64,000 nt of DNA. Source: Methyloversatilis thermotolerans (GTDB lineage Bacteria > Pseudomonadota > Gammaproteobacteria > Burkholderiales > Rhodocyclaceae). This document shows, piece after piece, positions 16,176 to 25,782 of this stretch. Position numbers and translations under genes: made by a program. Under the pieces are notes generated by a model. It saw only the letters and a list, made by a program, of their open reading frames with translations, had not been told where the DNA came from and searched no databases. Location of the stretch: the NCBI RefSeq assembly GCF_000372885.1, contig NZ_KB889967.1, forward strand, positions 3,547,430 to 3,611,429, in the 5' to 3' direction. Every line of letters begins with the position of its first letter. Positions within the stretch are counted from its first letter, which is position 1.

Positions 16176-17786
16176 GTGGATGATTTTCTGCGCCAGTTCT
16201 CGGGCTACCTGAGGTCGGCATGGGGCTACCGCTGGGTCGGCCTTGTCGTATCCTGGGTGGTCGGCGTGGTCGGCATGGCCGTCGTGCTCGTGCTGCCCGA
16301 CCAGTACCAGGCGACCGCCAAGATCTATGTCGATACGCAGTCCATACTGCGTCCGCTGATGCTGGGGCTGGCGGTGCAGCCCAATCTCGACCAGCAGATC
16401 AATATGCTCAGCCGTACGCTGATCAGTCGCCCGAACATCGAAAAGCTGATCCGCATGGCTGATCTCGACCTGGAAGCCAAAACCAAGGCCGACCGTGATC
16501 GATTGATCGACGACCTGATCGCCAATGTGAAACTGGGCGGCTCGGGTCGTGACAACCTCTACATCGTGTCCTACCGTGACCCGAAACCGGCGCGTGCGCA
16601 GAAGGTCGTGCAGGCCATGGTGACGCTGTTCGTCGAATCCGGGCTGGGCAGCAAGCGCAAGGACGCCGACCAGGCGCGCAAGTTCATCGAGGAGCAGATC
16701 AAGGCTTACGAGGCCAAGCTGCTCGAGGCGGAAAACCGCTTGAAGGAATTCAAGCTGAAGAATCTGGACCGTCCTGGTGGCGGACAGAAGGACTATTTCG
16801 GCAGCCTCGGCGAGATCCAGTCGCAGCTCAATCAGGCCCAGCTCGATCTGCGCGAGGCCACCAATTCGCGCGACGCCCTGAAGCGCCAGTTGCTGGGCGA
16901 AGAGCCGACGATAGCGGCGGAAAGCCAGATCGCGAGCTATGGCGGCGGTGCGGCAGGCGGTCCGTCGACTGCCGAGATCGATGCCCGCATTTCGGCCATG
17001 CGCAATGACATCGAAGGGCTGTTGCAGCGCTACACCGACAAGCACCCGGATGTGCTGCAGTTGCGCGCGCGCATCAAGAGCCTGGAAGAGGAGCGCAAGC
17101 AGATCGTCGACAAGTACGAAGCCGAACAGGCGAAGAATGCCGACAGCAAGGCCGCTGCGCCGAAGGCGACCGCGACGGCAGGCAGCGCGCAGATTCCGAA
17201 TCCGGTGTATCAGCAGATCAAGGTGGCGCTCGCTTCGGCCGAAGCTTCCGTCGCGTCGCTGTCGGCACGGGTGAGCGAATACCAGGCGCGCCTGGATTCC
17301 CTCAAGCAATCGTCGCGACTGGTGCCCGAGCTGGAGGCCGAGTTCAGCCAGCTCAACCGTGATTACGAAGTGCATCGCACCAACTACAACAACCTGGTGG
17401 CGCGCCGCGAATCGGCTTCGATGTCCGAGGAAATGGATGCCACTGGCGTGGCCGAATTCAGGCTCATCGAGCCGCCGCGGGTCGATCCCAAGCCGGCGGC
17501 CCCCAACCGGTTGATACTGCTGCCGGCGGTGCTTCTGGCGGCCCTGGTGGCGGGCGGTGCGAGTGCCTTCGTGGTGTCGCAGGTCCGGCCGGTGTTCCAC
17601 GACGGACGTCTGCTGGCGGAAGTGGCCGGGGTACCTGTGCTGGGGTCGGTATCCATGTTGATGGGACGTGAGCGCAAGCGCTACGAACGGCGCCGGAGTC
17701 TGGTGTTCTTCGGCGGACTCGGCGGGCTGGTTGCCGCCTACGCCGGTTTGATGGCTTTCGTGGCGCTCGTGATGCGCAGCGCGTGA
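16176..17786 (+). CDS. XrtA-type polysaccharide chain-length determinant
   Basis: This inner-membrane co-polymerase of the Wzz/GumC type sets polymer length (TIGR03007-like). It has 536 residues. A first membrane helix (about 18-40) is followed by the Wzz motif QYQATAKIYVDTQSIL, a long periplasmic coiled coil (about 160-400) rich in Glu/Lys/Gln, and a second helix after the proline-rich PPRVDPKPAAPN. An extra C-terminal helix is in LVFFGGLGGLVAAYAGLMA. It starts at GTG 16176, with GGAAGGG about 10 bases upstream. The separate tyrosine kinase is encoded 10 bases downstream, the usual split arrangement. Confidence 0.95.
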   Translation: MDDFLRQFSGYLRSAWGYRWVGLVVSWVVGVVGMAVVLVLPDQYQATAKIYVDTQSILRPLMLGLAVQPNLDQQINMLSRTLISRPNIEKLIRMADLDLEAKTKADRDRLIDDLIANVKLGGSGRDNLYIVSYRDPKPARAQKVVQAMVTLFVESGLGSKRKDADQARKFIEEQIKAYEAKLLEAENRLKEFKLKNLDRPGGGQKDYFGSLGEIQSQLNQAQLDLREATNSRDALKRQLLGEEPTIAAESQIASYGGGAAGGPSTAEIDARISAMRNDIEGLLQRYTDKHPDVLQLRARIKSLEEERKQIVDKYEAEQAKNADSKAAAPKATATAGSAQIPNPVYQQIKVALASAEASVASLSARVSEYQARLDSLKQSSRLVPELEAEFSQLNRDYEVHRTNYNNLVARRESASMSEEMDATGVAEFRLIEPPRVDPKPAAPNRLILLPAVLLAALVAGGASAFVVSQVRPVFHDGRLLAEVAGVPVLGSVSMLMGRERKRYERRRSLVFFGGLGGLVAAYAGLMAFVALVMRSA

Positions 17787-17796
17787 GGACGGAACA

Positions 17797-18780
17797 ATGA
17801 GCATCATCGAACAAGCCATCGAACGGATGGGACAGCTCAAGCGGGCCGGTGTGGACATCGGTGAAGCGACGCCGGACGAGGCGACCGCCTCCGCTCCGGC
17901 TTCGGCAGCGCCGACGCAGGCCGGTCCGGTCGCCGATGCCCGGCCGACGGCGCGTCCCGTGCCTGCGGAACCGGCTGTGGAGGTTTCGCGCGCGGCAAAC
18001 GAGCAGTCGCGCTATGTCGATCTCGATCTGGCCCGGCTTGACTCCATGGGCATGGTGGTGCCCTCGGCCCCGCGCTCGCAGATTGCCGAGGAGTTCCGCG
18101 TGATCAAGCGTCCGATACTCGCGAACGCGCATGGCAAGGGCGCGGCGCCGGTGGATAACGGCAACCTGATCATGGTGACCAGTTCGGTCCCGGGCGAGGG
18201 AAAGAGCTTCAATTCCATCAATCTCGCGATGAGCATCGCGATGGAACTGGACAACCGGGTGCTGCTGGTGGACGCCGACGTGGCCCGGCCGTCGGTGCTG
18301 AATCTGCTCGGCCTGCCGCCTGCCAAGGGCCTGATGGATGTCCTGCTGGACCGCAACGTCGGGCTGCCGGACGTGCTGCTGCGCACCAATGTCGAGAAGC
18401 TCACCATCCTGCCGGCCGGCATGCCGCACAAGAACGCGACCGAACTGCTCGCCAGCAGTTCGATGAAGTCGCTGCTGGTGGAGCTCGCGCACCGCTACCC
18501 GGACCGCATCATCATTTTCGATTCGCCGCCGCTCATGGTCACCACCGAGGCACCCGTGCTCGCGCAGTCCATGGGCCAGCTCGTGCTGGTGGTCGAAGCC
18601 GGCCGTACCACCCACACCATGGTCAAGCAGGCGCTGGCCAAGGTGCAGGGTTGCCAGGTCAAGATGCTGGTACTGAACAAGGCGCGCTATGCCCGCACCG
18701 ACGGCTACTACGGCTACTACGGTTATGGCTACGGCTATGGCAGCGATGCGCCATCGGCCGAAGAAGGAAAGGCCGCCTGA
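17797..18780 (+). CDS. XrtA-associated tyrosine autokinase
   Basis: This is a cytoplasmic BY-kinase (TIGR03018-type) that controls polymer assembly through cycles of autophosphorylation. It has 327 residues. A proline/alanine-rich region occupies about 35-75. Walker A is SVPGEGKS (about 129-136), Walker A' is LLVDADVARP and Walker B IIIFDSPP. The C-terminal tail has a dense tyrosine cluster, GYYGYYGYGYGYG, as the likely phosphorylation site. It pairs with the chain-length determinant upstream. Its TGA overlaps the ATG of the next gene by one base. Confidence 0.95.
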   Translation: MSIIEQAIERMGQLKRAGVDIGEATPDEATASAPASAAPTQAGPVADARPTARPVPAEPAVEVSRAANEQSRYVDLDLARLDSMGMVVPSAPRSQIAEEFRVIKRPILANAHGKGAAPVDNGNLIMVTSSVPGEGKSFNSINLAMSIAMELDNRVLLVDADVARPSVLNLLGLPPAKGLMDVLLDRNVGLPDVLLRTNVEKLTILPAGMPHKNATELLASSSMKSLLVELAHRYPDRIIIFDSPPLMVTTEAPVLAQSMGQLVLVVEAGRTTHTMVKQALAKVQGCQVKMLVLNKARYARTDGYYGYYGYGYGYGSDAPSAEEGKAA

Positions 18781-20303
18781 TGCGCCTGCGCCGGCTCCAC
18801 GTGCTGTTGAGCGGGCTGTCGTGCACTGCCCTGGGCGTGGTCACGCTGCCGGCGCATGCCGAGAACTGGCGCGTGACGACGGGCATGAGCACACGCGCCA
18901 TCGTCAGCGACAACATCAACTTCTCGGCGACCGCACCTTCGTCGGACACGCTGATCGAACTGTCGCCCAATGTGCGGTTGTCGCGCACCAGTCCGCGACT
19001 GACGCTGGACGCGAGCTACCTGCCGCGCTATCTGTACTATGCGGACGACACCTACGACGACCGCCTGTCGAACGGCTTCAGCATCCTCGGCCGTGCCGAG
19101 GTCGTCGATGACTTCTTCTTTCTCGATGCGCGTGCGGTATCGACCCAGCGCAGCCAGTCGGTGTTCAACGCGGTGCCGACCGACAACACGATCGCGTCGA
19201 ACCAGCTTTCGCAGTCGCGCACCTATTCCATCACGCCGTCGCTGCGCGGTACCGTCCGCTTGGGCGATGTGGCGACCTGGAAGTCCAGTTACAACATCGT
19301 GCGCAGCGATCTGAGCGGCGGCACTCAGGCCGGCACGCTCACCTCGGAAACCTTCACCGGCACCCTGGCCAGCACCCCGGCGAAAGTCGGCTGGCAGGTC
19401 GACGTCAGTTCGACCAAGACCGATTCCGACTATTCGCAGTCGACCGACCGCAAGCGCATCGTCGGTTCGCTGAACTACCGACCGGATGCCACGGTCACGC
19501 TGACCGGCCGCTATGGTTACGAGGACACCAACTTCTCGAGCCAGCGCAGTGGCGCCACCTATGGTGCAGGTGTGAGCTGGCGGCCGGACCCGCGCACCTC
19601 CATGCGGGCCGATGTCGACCAGCGCCCGTATGGCCGCACCAATACCATCAATCTGAGCCATCGCCTGCCGCGCACCACGCTGAGCGCGACCTACAACCGC
19701 AACCTGACCACGCGCGCCGAGGCGCTGCTGTCCCAGGGCGAGGTGGACCGCTTCGACTTTCTGGAAACCCTGCCGCAGTTCCAGGCCATCACCGACCAGA
19801 CTCAGCGTGAGCAGGCCATGCAGGCCTTCCTGACCCTGCGCGGCCTGAGCCGATTCGACAGCATCCAGGGCGTCATCCTGTCCGACCGCCAGTTCCTGCA
19901 GTCGCGCCTGCAACTGTCGGCGTCCTATTCCTCCTCGCGCGGCCTGCTGTCGCTCACCGTGTTCCGCACCACCAGCGACAGCGGCGTCGGCGGACGCAGC
20001 ACCACGGCGAACGATGACTTCTCGCTGTCCCCGGTGATCACCCAGCGCGGCTGGACCGCCAACTACAATCACAAGGTGTCGGCACTGTCGTCGGTGAATC
20101 TGTCGCTCACCTCGTCCAAGTCCGACGGTCAGGCCGGTACCGGCATCAATGCGGACCGCGATGTGCTGAATGCCACATGGACGCGCAAGCTGGGTGCCTA
20201 CACCAATGGCTCCATCGGCCTGCGCATGACGCGTGCCACAGTCACCGACGGGGATGTGGACGAGAATGCCGTGATCGCCACCCTGTCGACCCGGTTCAAC
20301 TGA
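18780..20303 (+). CDS. PEP-CTERM system outer-membrane beta-barrel protein
   Basis: This 507-residue outer-membrane protein is of the TIGR03016 type found in exosortase A loci. It has a signal peptide ending THE-like LPAHAEN and then about 480 residues of alternating polar and aromatic strands with many Ser/Thr/Arg, ending ATLSTRFN. ATG 18780 shares its A with the previous stop; the frame open before it lies inside the kinase gene and is not used. It is thought to take part in passage of the polysaccharide through the outer membrane, like PelB- or BcsC-type barrels, but its exact role is unproven. Confidence 0.9.
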   Translation: MRLRRLHVLLSGLSCTALGVVTLPAHAENWRVTTGMSTRAIVSDNINFSATAPSSDTLIELSPNVRLSRTSPRLTLDASYLPRYLYYADDTYDDRLSNGFSILGRAEVVDDFFFLDARAVSTQRSQSVFNAVPTDNTIASNQLSQSRTYSITPSLRGTVRLGDVATWKSSYNIVRSDLSGGTQAGTLTSETFTGTLASTPAKVGWQVDVSSTKTDSDYSQSTDRKRIVGSLNYRPDATVTLTGRYGYEDTNFSSQRSGATYGAGVSWRPDPRTSMRADVDQRPYGRTNTINLSHRLPRTTLSATYNRNLTTRAEALLSQGEVDRFDFLETLPQFQAITDQTQREQAMQAFLTLRGLSRFDSIQGVILSDRQFLQSRLQLSASYSSSRGLLSLTVFRTTSDSGVGGRSTTANDDFSLSPVITQRGWTANYNHKVSALSSVNLSLTSSKSDGQAGTGINADRDVLNATWTRKLGAYTNGSIGLRMTRATVTDGDVDENAVIATLSTRFN

Positions 20304-20364
20304 TACGGCCGGACGAGCGGCCGTTCGACGACGGCCGTTCGCCGCTACCTCCGTCCTCCCGTCC

Positions 20365-21483
20365 ATGTACGAATCCTTCTACGGTCTTTCCGGCAAACCC
20401 TTCCAGCTCAATCCCGATCCGTCCTTCTTCTTCGGAAGCAAGGGACATCGTCGCGCGCTGGCCTATCTCGAGTACGGCCTGCATCAGAGCGAGGGTTTCA
20501 TCGTCATTACCGGCGAGATCGGCGCCGGCAAGACCACGCTGGTACGCAGCCTGCTGCAGAAGCTCGATGCCAAGAAGGTGGTGGCCGCCCAGCTGGTGAG
20601 CACCCATCTCGATGCCGAGGACACGCTGCGGCTGGTGGCCGCCGCCTTCGGCCTGCCGAACAAGCAGCTCAAGAAGGCCGACCTGCTGCTGTCGATCGAA
20701 ATGTTCCTGCTGTCGCTGACCGCAGCCGGGAAGCGCGCGCTGCTCATCGTGGACGAGGCGCAGAACCTGACGCCGCGCGCGGTCGAGGAACTGCGCATGC
20801 TGTCCAACTTCCAGCTTGGCGAACATGCGCTGCTGCAGAGCTTTCTGGTCGGCCAGCCCGAGTTCCGGGAAACCATGCAGAGCCCGCACATGGAGCAGTT
20901 GCGCCAGCGGGTGATCGCGTCCTATCACCTCGGACCGATGGACGCGGCGGAAACCGAGGCCTATATCGAGCACCGGCTCAAGCATGTCGGCTGGCGCGGC
21001 CAGCCCTCCTTCCAGCCGGGCGCTCATGAAGCCATCTTCAAGGCCACCGAGGGCGTGCCGCGCCGCATCAATACGCTGTGCGATCGGCTGCTGCTGGCCG
21101 GTTTCCTCACTGGTGCCAGCAGTTTCAGCACGCATGACGTGATGGAAGTGGTCGATGAAATGAAGGACGAGGCAGGTGACGCCGCCGCCGCGGCCGCCAT
21201 CGCCAAGCGTCCGGACGGCGGGTTGCCGCCGGAATCGCCGCCGCTGGCCGCGTTCGGCAGCGGCAGCCTGCTCGCGCCGCCGCCGCTGTTCGACATGGAT
21301 CTGTCGCAGTTCAAGCTCGATGCGGAATCGGCGCAGCGCGTGCGCGACTACGTGAACGCGCATCAAGCCGGCAATCTCGAGGAAAGGCTGGTGCGCATGG
21401 AACGAGCGCTGGAACAGACGATGGCGCTGCTGTACGAGATCGCGGAGCGCTCGACCGACACCACCGGCAGGAGCGGAGAATGA
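20365..21483 (+). CDS. XrtA-associated AAA ATPase (ExeA-like)
   Basis: This 372-residue ATPase is of the TIGR03015 family, similar to ExeA/GspA of type II secretion. It begins MYESFYGLSGKPFQLNPDP, typical of the group. Walker A is GEIGAGKTT (about 50-58), Walker B LLIVDEAQNL, and a sensor region RRINTLCDRLLLAG lies near 240. The C-terminal 130 residues are Ala/Pro-rich and then helical. Its function in exosortase systems is not established; energising assembly or secretion is inference. It begins 61 bases after the barrel gene and overlaps wecB by 4 bases. Confidence 0.93.
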   Translation: MYESFYGLSGKPFQLNPDPSFFFGSKGHRRALAYLEYGLHQSEGFIVITGEIGAGKTTLVRSLLQKLDAKKVVAAQLVSTHLDAEDTLRLVAAAFGLPNKQLKKADLLLSIEMFLLSLTAAGKRALLIVDEAQNLTPRAVEELRMLSNFQLGEHALLQSFLVGQPEFRETMQSPHMEQLRQRVIASYHLGPMDAAETEAYIEHRLKHVGWRGQPSFQPGAHEAIFKATEGVPRRINTLCDRLLLAGFLTGASSFSTHDVMEVVDEMKDEAGDAAAAAAIAKRPDGGLPPESPPLAAFGSGSLLAPPPLFDMDLSQFKLDAESAQRVRDYVNAHQAGNLEERLVRMERALEQTMALLYEIAERSTDTTGRSGE

Positions 21484-22619
21484 TCACCACGCTGTCTCCG
21501 GTGCTGTGCGTCGTCGGCGCGCGCCCGAACTACATGAAGATGGCGCCCATCCTGCGTGCCTTCGACGAGCACCATCCCGCCCTTCCGTGGGTGCTGGTGC
21601 ATACCGGGCAGCATTACGACCATGCGATGAACGAACGCCTGTTCAGGGGGCTGAGGCTGCCGACGCCACAGCACAATCTGGAAGTGGGTTCGGGCACGCA
21701 TGCGGTACAGACCGCCGAAATCATGAAGCGCTTCGAGCCGCTGGTCGACGATATCCGTCCGTCCTGTGTACTGGTGGTGGGCGATGTCAATTCCACGCTG
21801 GCCTGCGCGCTGGTCGCGGTGAAGAAGCACGTGCCGGTGGTGCATGTGGAGGCCGGACTGCGCAGTGGCGACCGCGCGATGCCGGAAGAGATCAACCGCA
21901 TCCTGGTCGACCGTGTTTCCGACCGCCTGTACACCACCGAACGCAGCGCGCTGGACAATCTGGTGCGTGAGGGCGTGGACGCCGGCTGGGTACATTTCGC
22001 CGGCAATGTGATGATCGATTCGCTGCTGTCCAGCCGCCCGCTCGCGGTGCCGCCGGTGAAGACGCTGGCCGACCACGGCATCGATCCGGCACTGATCGCC
22101 GACGGACGGTATGGCGTGGTGACGCTGCACCGGCCGAGCAATGTCGATGACCCCGAACAACTGAAACGTCTGGCATCCATGCTGTCGCAGGCGGCCGAAC
22201 GGCTGCCGCTGGTATTCGCGATCCATCCGCGCACGCGTGGCAATCTCGAGAAATTCGGCCTGGGGGCGTTGCTGCAGAATCCGCGCATCGCTCTGCTGCC
22301 GCCGCTGGGCTATCTGGAAATGCTGGGGCTGATGAGCGACGCCACGGTCATGGTCACCGACTCCGGCGGTCTGCAGGAGGAAACGACTGCACTGTCCGTG
22401 CCCTGCCTGACCTTGCGCGAGAACACCGAGCGGCCGATCACGGTGGAGCAGGGTACCAACACCGTGATCGGCATCGACGCCGCGCTGTTCGTGCGCAGCC
22501 TGGACGACATCCTGGTGACCGGCGGCAAGCGCGGGCGCGTGCCGGAATACTGGGACGGTAACGCGGCGCGGCGCATCGCCGCCGACCTCTACGGCTGGTT
22601 GCAGCAGCGGGGTGCATGA
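21480..22619 (+). CDS. wecB: UDP-N-acetylglucosamine 2-epimerase (non-hydrolysing)
   Basis: This enzyme interconverts UDP-GlcNAc and UDP-ManNAc in the cytosol and supplies ManNAc-type sugars for the polymer. At 379 residues it has standard length. Signature segments are VVGARPNYMKMAPI, HTGQHYDHAMNERLF, VVGDVNSTLACALVA, HVEAGLRSGDRAMPEE(IN)R, TLHRPSNVD and VTDSGGLQEETTAL. Its start overlaps the ATPase stop by 4 bases. WecB-like enzymes are regular members of exosortase A loci. Confidence 0.96.
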   Translation: MITTLSPVLCVVGARPNYMKMAPILRAFDEHHPALPWVLVHTGQHYDHAMNERLFRGLRLPTPQHNLEVGSGTHAVQTAEIMKRFEPLVDDIRPSCVLVVGDVNSTLACALVAVKKHVPVVHVEAGLRSGDRAMPEEINRILVDRVSDRLYTTERSALDNLVREGVDAGWVHFAGNVMIDSLLSSRPLAVPPVKTLADHGIDPALIADGRYGVVTLHRPSNVDDPEQLKRLASMLSQAAERLPLVFAIHPRTRGNLEKFGLGALLQNPRIALLPPLGYLEMLGLMSDATVMVTDSGGLQEETTALSVPCLTLRENTERPITVEQGTNTVIGIDAALFVRSLDDILVTGGKRGRVPEYWDGNAARRIAADLYGWLQQRGA

Positions 22620-22620
22620 C

Positions 22621-23475
22621 ATGACGACAGATACCGGTATCCGCAACGCATTCACCGTCGACGTCGAGGACTACTTCCAGGTGTCGGCGCTGGCGCCCTA
22701 TATCGATCGCGCGCGCTGGGACAGCATCGAATGCCGCGTCGAGCGCAATGTCGACCGCATCCTGGCCTTGCTCGCCGACAGCGGCAACCGGGCCACCTTC
22801 TTCACGCTGGGCTGGATTGCCGAGCGGCATCCCGACATGGTGCGGCGCATCGCCGCGGCGGGGCACGAAGTCGCCAGTCATGGCACGGCCCATCTGCGCG
22901 CGACCGAGCAGTCTCCGGCCGAATTCCTGGACGACATCAGCCGTGCCAAGAAGGTGCTCGAGGACATCACCGGGCAGGAAGTGCACGGCTATCGTGCGCC
23001 CAGCTTTTCCATCGGTCACACCAACCCGTGGGCGCTCGACTGCGTCGCACAGGCCGGATACCGCTACAGCTCCAGCATCTATCCGGTCAAGCACGATCAC
23101 TACGGCATGCCGGATGCGCCGCGCTTTCCGTTCGCTTCGCGCGAAGGTCTGATGGAAGTGCCGGTCACCACCGTGCGCGTCGGCAGTCGCAATCTGCCGG
23201 CCGGCGGTGGTGGCTACTTCCGGCTGCTGCCCTATGCCGCCTCGCGCTGGCTGCTGAACCAGGTGAACAAGCGCGATGGCAAGCCAGCGATGTTCTACTG
23301 CCATCCGTGGGAGATCGACGCCGCGCAACCGCGCGTGTCCGGTGTCGATGCGAAGTCGCGTTTCCGCCATTACATCAATCTGCATCGCACCGAAGGTCGC
23401 CTTGCACGCTTGATGCGCGATTTCCGCTGGGGCCGCATGGACGAGGTGTTTCCGGAGATCGCACGTGCGGCCTGA
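22621..23475 (+). CDS. XrtA-associated polysaccharide deacetylase
   Basis: This 284-residue NodB-homology deacetylase is of the exosortase-linked type (TIGR03006). It has the metal and catalytic residues of family CE4: D14 and D17 in FTVDVEDYF, H87 and H91 in ASHGTAH, and R125 in GYRAPSFS. It likely removes N-acetyl groups from the growing or exported polymer. No signal peptide is visible, so it may act in the cytosol or on lipid-linked intermediates. ATG 22621 is in frame; another ATG at 22616 that overlaps the wecB stop is out of frame. Confidence 0.94.
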   Translation: MTTDTGIRNAFTVDVEDYFQVSALAPYIDRARWDSIECRVERNVDRILALLADSGNRATFFTLGWIAERHPDMVRRIAAAGHEVASHGTAHLRATEQSPAEFLDDISRAKKVLEDITGQEVHGYRAPSFSIGHTNPWALDCVAQAGYRYSSSIYPVKHDHYGMPDAPRFPFASREGLMEVPVTTVRVGSRNLPAGGGGYFRLLPYAASRWLLNQVNKRDGKPAMFYCHPWEIDAAQPRVSGVDAKSRFRHYINLHRTEGRLARLMRDFRWGRMDEVFPEIARAA

Positions 23476-23485
23476 GGCGGAATTC

Positions 23486-24520
23486 ATGGCGGCGTTGACC
23501 GTTCGAGCAGCGACCGACGCCGATCGCGTCGCGTGGAACGCCTTCGTCGAACACTGTCCGCCGGCCACCTTCTTCCACCTGTACGAGTGGCGCGACCTCA
23601 TGCGCGACGTGTTCCGCCACCGCACGCATTACCTGATTGCCGAGCGCGCCGGCCGCATCTGCGGTGTGCTGCCGCTGGCCGAGGTGAAGAGCCGCTTGTT
23701 CGGTCATTCCCTGGTGTCCCTGCCGTTCGCCGTGTACGCCGGCGTGGCGAGCGAGGACGAACAGGCCACGTCGGCGCTGGAAGCCGAGGCACAGCGCATC
23801 GCGCAGACCCTGGGCGTGGCCCATCTCGAGTTCCGCAATGTCGCCGCGCGTCATGCCGACTGGCCGACCGAGGATCTGTACGTCACCTTCCGCAAGGTGA
23901 TGTCGCCCGATGTCGACGAAAACATGAAGGCCATCCCGCGCAAGCAGCGCGCCATGGTGCGCAAGGGCATCGCCAATGGCCTGAAGGCCGCCTTCGATGC
24001 CGACAACAGCCGCTTCTTCGAACTGTATTCGGACAATGTGCACCGCCATGGCACGCCTGCGCTGTCGCGCCGCTATTTCGACGCGCTGCGCAGCACCTTC
24101 GGCGAGCGCTGTTCGGTCATGACGGTGGAAGGGCCGGATGGCGCCTGGCTCAGTTCGGTCATGAGCTTCCATTTCCGCGACGAAATCCTGCCCTACTACG
24201 CGGGTGACGCGGTGGCGGCACGCGATCTCGCGGCGAACGATTTCAAGTACTGGGAACTGATGCGCCATGCCTGCGAGCGCGGCATCCGCGTGTTCGATTA
24301 CGGGCGCAGCAAGCAGGGCACCGGCTCGTTCTCGTTCAAGAAGAACTGGGGCTTCGAACCGACGCCGCTGCACTACGAATACTGCCTCTACACGCGCGAC
24401 AGCCTGCCGCGCAACAACCCCTCCAATCCCAAGTACAAGCTCATGATCGAGGCCTGGCGCCGCATGCCGCGTGCGCTCGCGAACACGCTGGGGCCCTTCA
24501 TCGTCCGCAACCTGGGATGA
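23486..24520 (+). CDS. FemAB-like protein of the XrtA/PEP-CTERM system
   Basis: This GNAT-fold protein of 344 residues belongs to the TIGR03019 FemAB family. FemAB enzymes use aminoacyl-tRNA to add amino acids to cell-wall precursors; here addition of an amino acid to a sugar or peptide is inferred. Visible features are YEWRDLMRDVFRHRTHYLIA near the N-terminus, VSLPFAVYAGVASED, and FDYGRSKQGTGSFSFKKNWGF near residue 275. I chose ATG 23486 because GAGGCGG lies just before it. An upstream GTG at 23465 would overlap the deacetylase gene. Confidence 0.92.
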   Translation: MAALTVRAATDADRVAWNAFVEHCPPATFFHLYEWRDLMRDVFRHRTHYLIAERAGRICGVLPLAEVKSRLFGHSLVSLPFAVYAGVASEDEQATSALEAEAQRIAQTLGVAHLEFRNVAARHADWPTEDLYVTFRKVMSPDVDENMKAIPRKQRAMVRKGIANGLKAAFDADNSRFFELYSDNVHRHGTPALSRRYFDALRSTFGERCSVMTVEGPDGAWLSSVMSFHFRDEILPYYAGDAVAARDLAANDFKYWELMRHACERGIRVFDYGRSKQGTGSFSFKKNWGFEPTPLHYEYCLYTRDSLPRNNPSNPKYKLMIEAWRRMPRALANTLGPFIVRNLG

Positions 24521-25782
24521 CAGGTGTGGAGCCGCTGCTCTTCCTTGCCCACCGGCTGCCGTTTCCGCCCAACAAGGGCGACAAGATCCGCTCCTGGAAC
24601 CTGTTGCGCCATCTGTCCGCGCGCCATGCGGTGCACGTGGGCAGCTTCGTCGACGATGCCGCTGATCTTCCGCAGGTGCCGGCGCTGGCCGCGCAGTGTG
24701 CCTCGCTGCATGCGCAGCCGATTTCGCCGCGCCTGCGCAAGCTGGCGTCCCTGCGTGCATTGTTGAGCGGTGAGTCGCTGAGCGGTGTCTATTACCGCTC
24801 GTCGGCGATGCAGGACTGGGTGGACCGCACGATCGCGCAGCACGGCATCCGTCGCGCAGTCGTGTTCTGTTCGACCATGGCACCGTATCTCGACCGCCAC
24901 CCCGATGTGCGTCGCGTGGTGGATCTGGTCGATGTCGATTCGGCTAAGTGGTCCGACTACGCGCCGCGCCATCGCTGGCCGATGTCCTGGCTCTACCGGC
25001 GCGAGGCGCGCACCTTGCTCGATCTGGAAACCCGTGCGGTGCTTGCCGCGGACCGCGCGCTGCTGGTGACGCCGGCCGAGGTCGCTCTTTTCGAATCGCT
25101 GTCGCCCGCCGTGCGGGGCCGGGTCGATGCGCTGCCCAACGGGGTGGATGCCGCGTTCTTCCATCCGCGCCACGCCGATGCCTCGCCCTATCCCGCGGGC
25201 GGGCGCGCAATCGTCATGACCGGTGCCATGGATTACTGGCCCAATGTCGACGCCGCCTGCTGGTTCGCCGGCGAAGTCCTGCCGCGCATCCGGGAGGTCG
25301 AGCCCGCGGCGCGCTTCTACGTGGTCGGCATGAATCCCGCGCCGGCTGTGCGCGCGCTGGAAGCGACCGGTGTGGTCACCGTGACCGGCCGCGTCGATGA
25401 CGTGCGGCCGTGGCTGGCGCATGCCGATTGCGCAGTGGCGCCGCTGCGCGTCGCCCGCGGCATCCAGAACAAGGTGCTGGAGGCGATGGCCATGGCGCGG
25501 CCTGTGGTCGTGTGGCAGGGGCTGTCGACCAGCCTGGATGCGCAGGAGGGGCGTGATTTCCTCGCCGCCGGCGATGCCGCCTCGTTCAGCCATGCGGTGC
25601 TTGCGCTGTTCGATCGCGCCCGGGCGCAGGCGATGGGCGAATCGGCGCGCGTGCGCATCGAGCATGTCTATCGCTGGGATGGCGCTCTGGCCAGGCTCGA
25701 TGCCTGGCTGGATGCGCCGCTGTCGCCGCCACTCCTTTCCTTGACCGATGAACACAGAGACATCCTCCATGCCCGTGGCTGA
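24517..25782 (+). CDS. Exosortase-associated glycosyltransferase (TIGR03087-type)
   Basis: This is a GT4-like GT-B glycosyltransferase of 421 residues, of the kind always placed beside xrtA. N-terminal LLFLAHRLPFPPNKGDKIRSW is characteristic of the family. The donor domain holds LPNGVDAAFFHP, FTGAMDYWPNVDAA-like AMDYWPNVDAACWFA, and VAPLRVARGIQNKVLEAMAM near residues 305-330. It acts at the cytoplasmic face on a lipid-linked sugar (inference). It overlaps the FemAB gene by 4 bases and the xrtA frame by 35 bases. Confidence 0.93.
   Translation: MTGVEPLLFLAHRLPFPPNKGDKIRSWNLLRHLSARHAVHVGSFVDDAADLPQVPALAAQCASLHAQPISPRLRKLASLRALLSGESLSGVYYRSSAMQDWVDRTIAQHGIRRAVVFCSTMAPYLDRHPDVRRVVDLVDVDSAKWSDYAPRHRWPMSWLYRREARTLLDLETRAVLAADRALLVTPAEVALFESLSPAVRGRVDALPNGVDAAFFHPRHADASPYPAGGRAIVMTGAMDYWPNVDAACWFAGEVLPRIREVEPAARFYVVGMNPAPAVRALEATGVVTVTGRVDDVRPWLAHADCAVAPLRVARGIQNKVLEAMAMARPVVVWQGLSTSLDAQEGRDFLAAGDAASFSHAVLALFDRARAQAMGESARVRIEHVYRWDGALARLDAWLDAPLSPPLLSLTDEHRDILHARG

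Noticed and set aside
14130-17858. Very long open frame on the minus strand opposite the second permease, export lipoprotein and chain-length genes
   Set aside because: It lies antisense to three well-supported genes and its Arg/His-rich translation matches no family; it results from high GC.
22616-22618. ATG overlapping the wecB stop as start of the deacetylase
   Set aside because: It is out of frame with the deacetylase; ATG 22621 is in frame.
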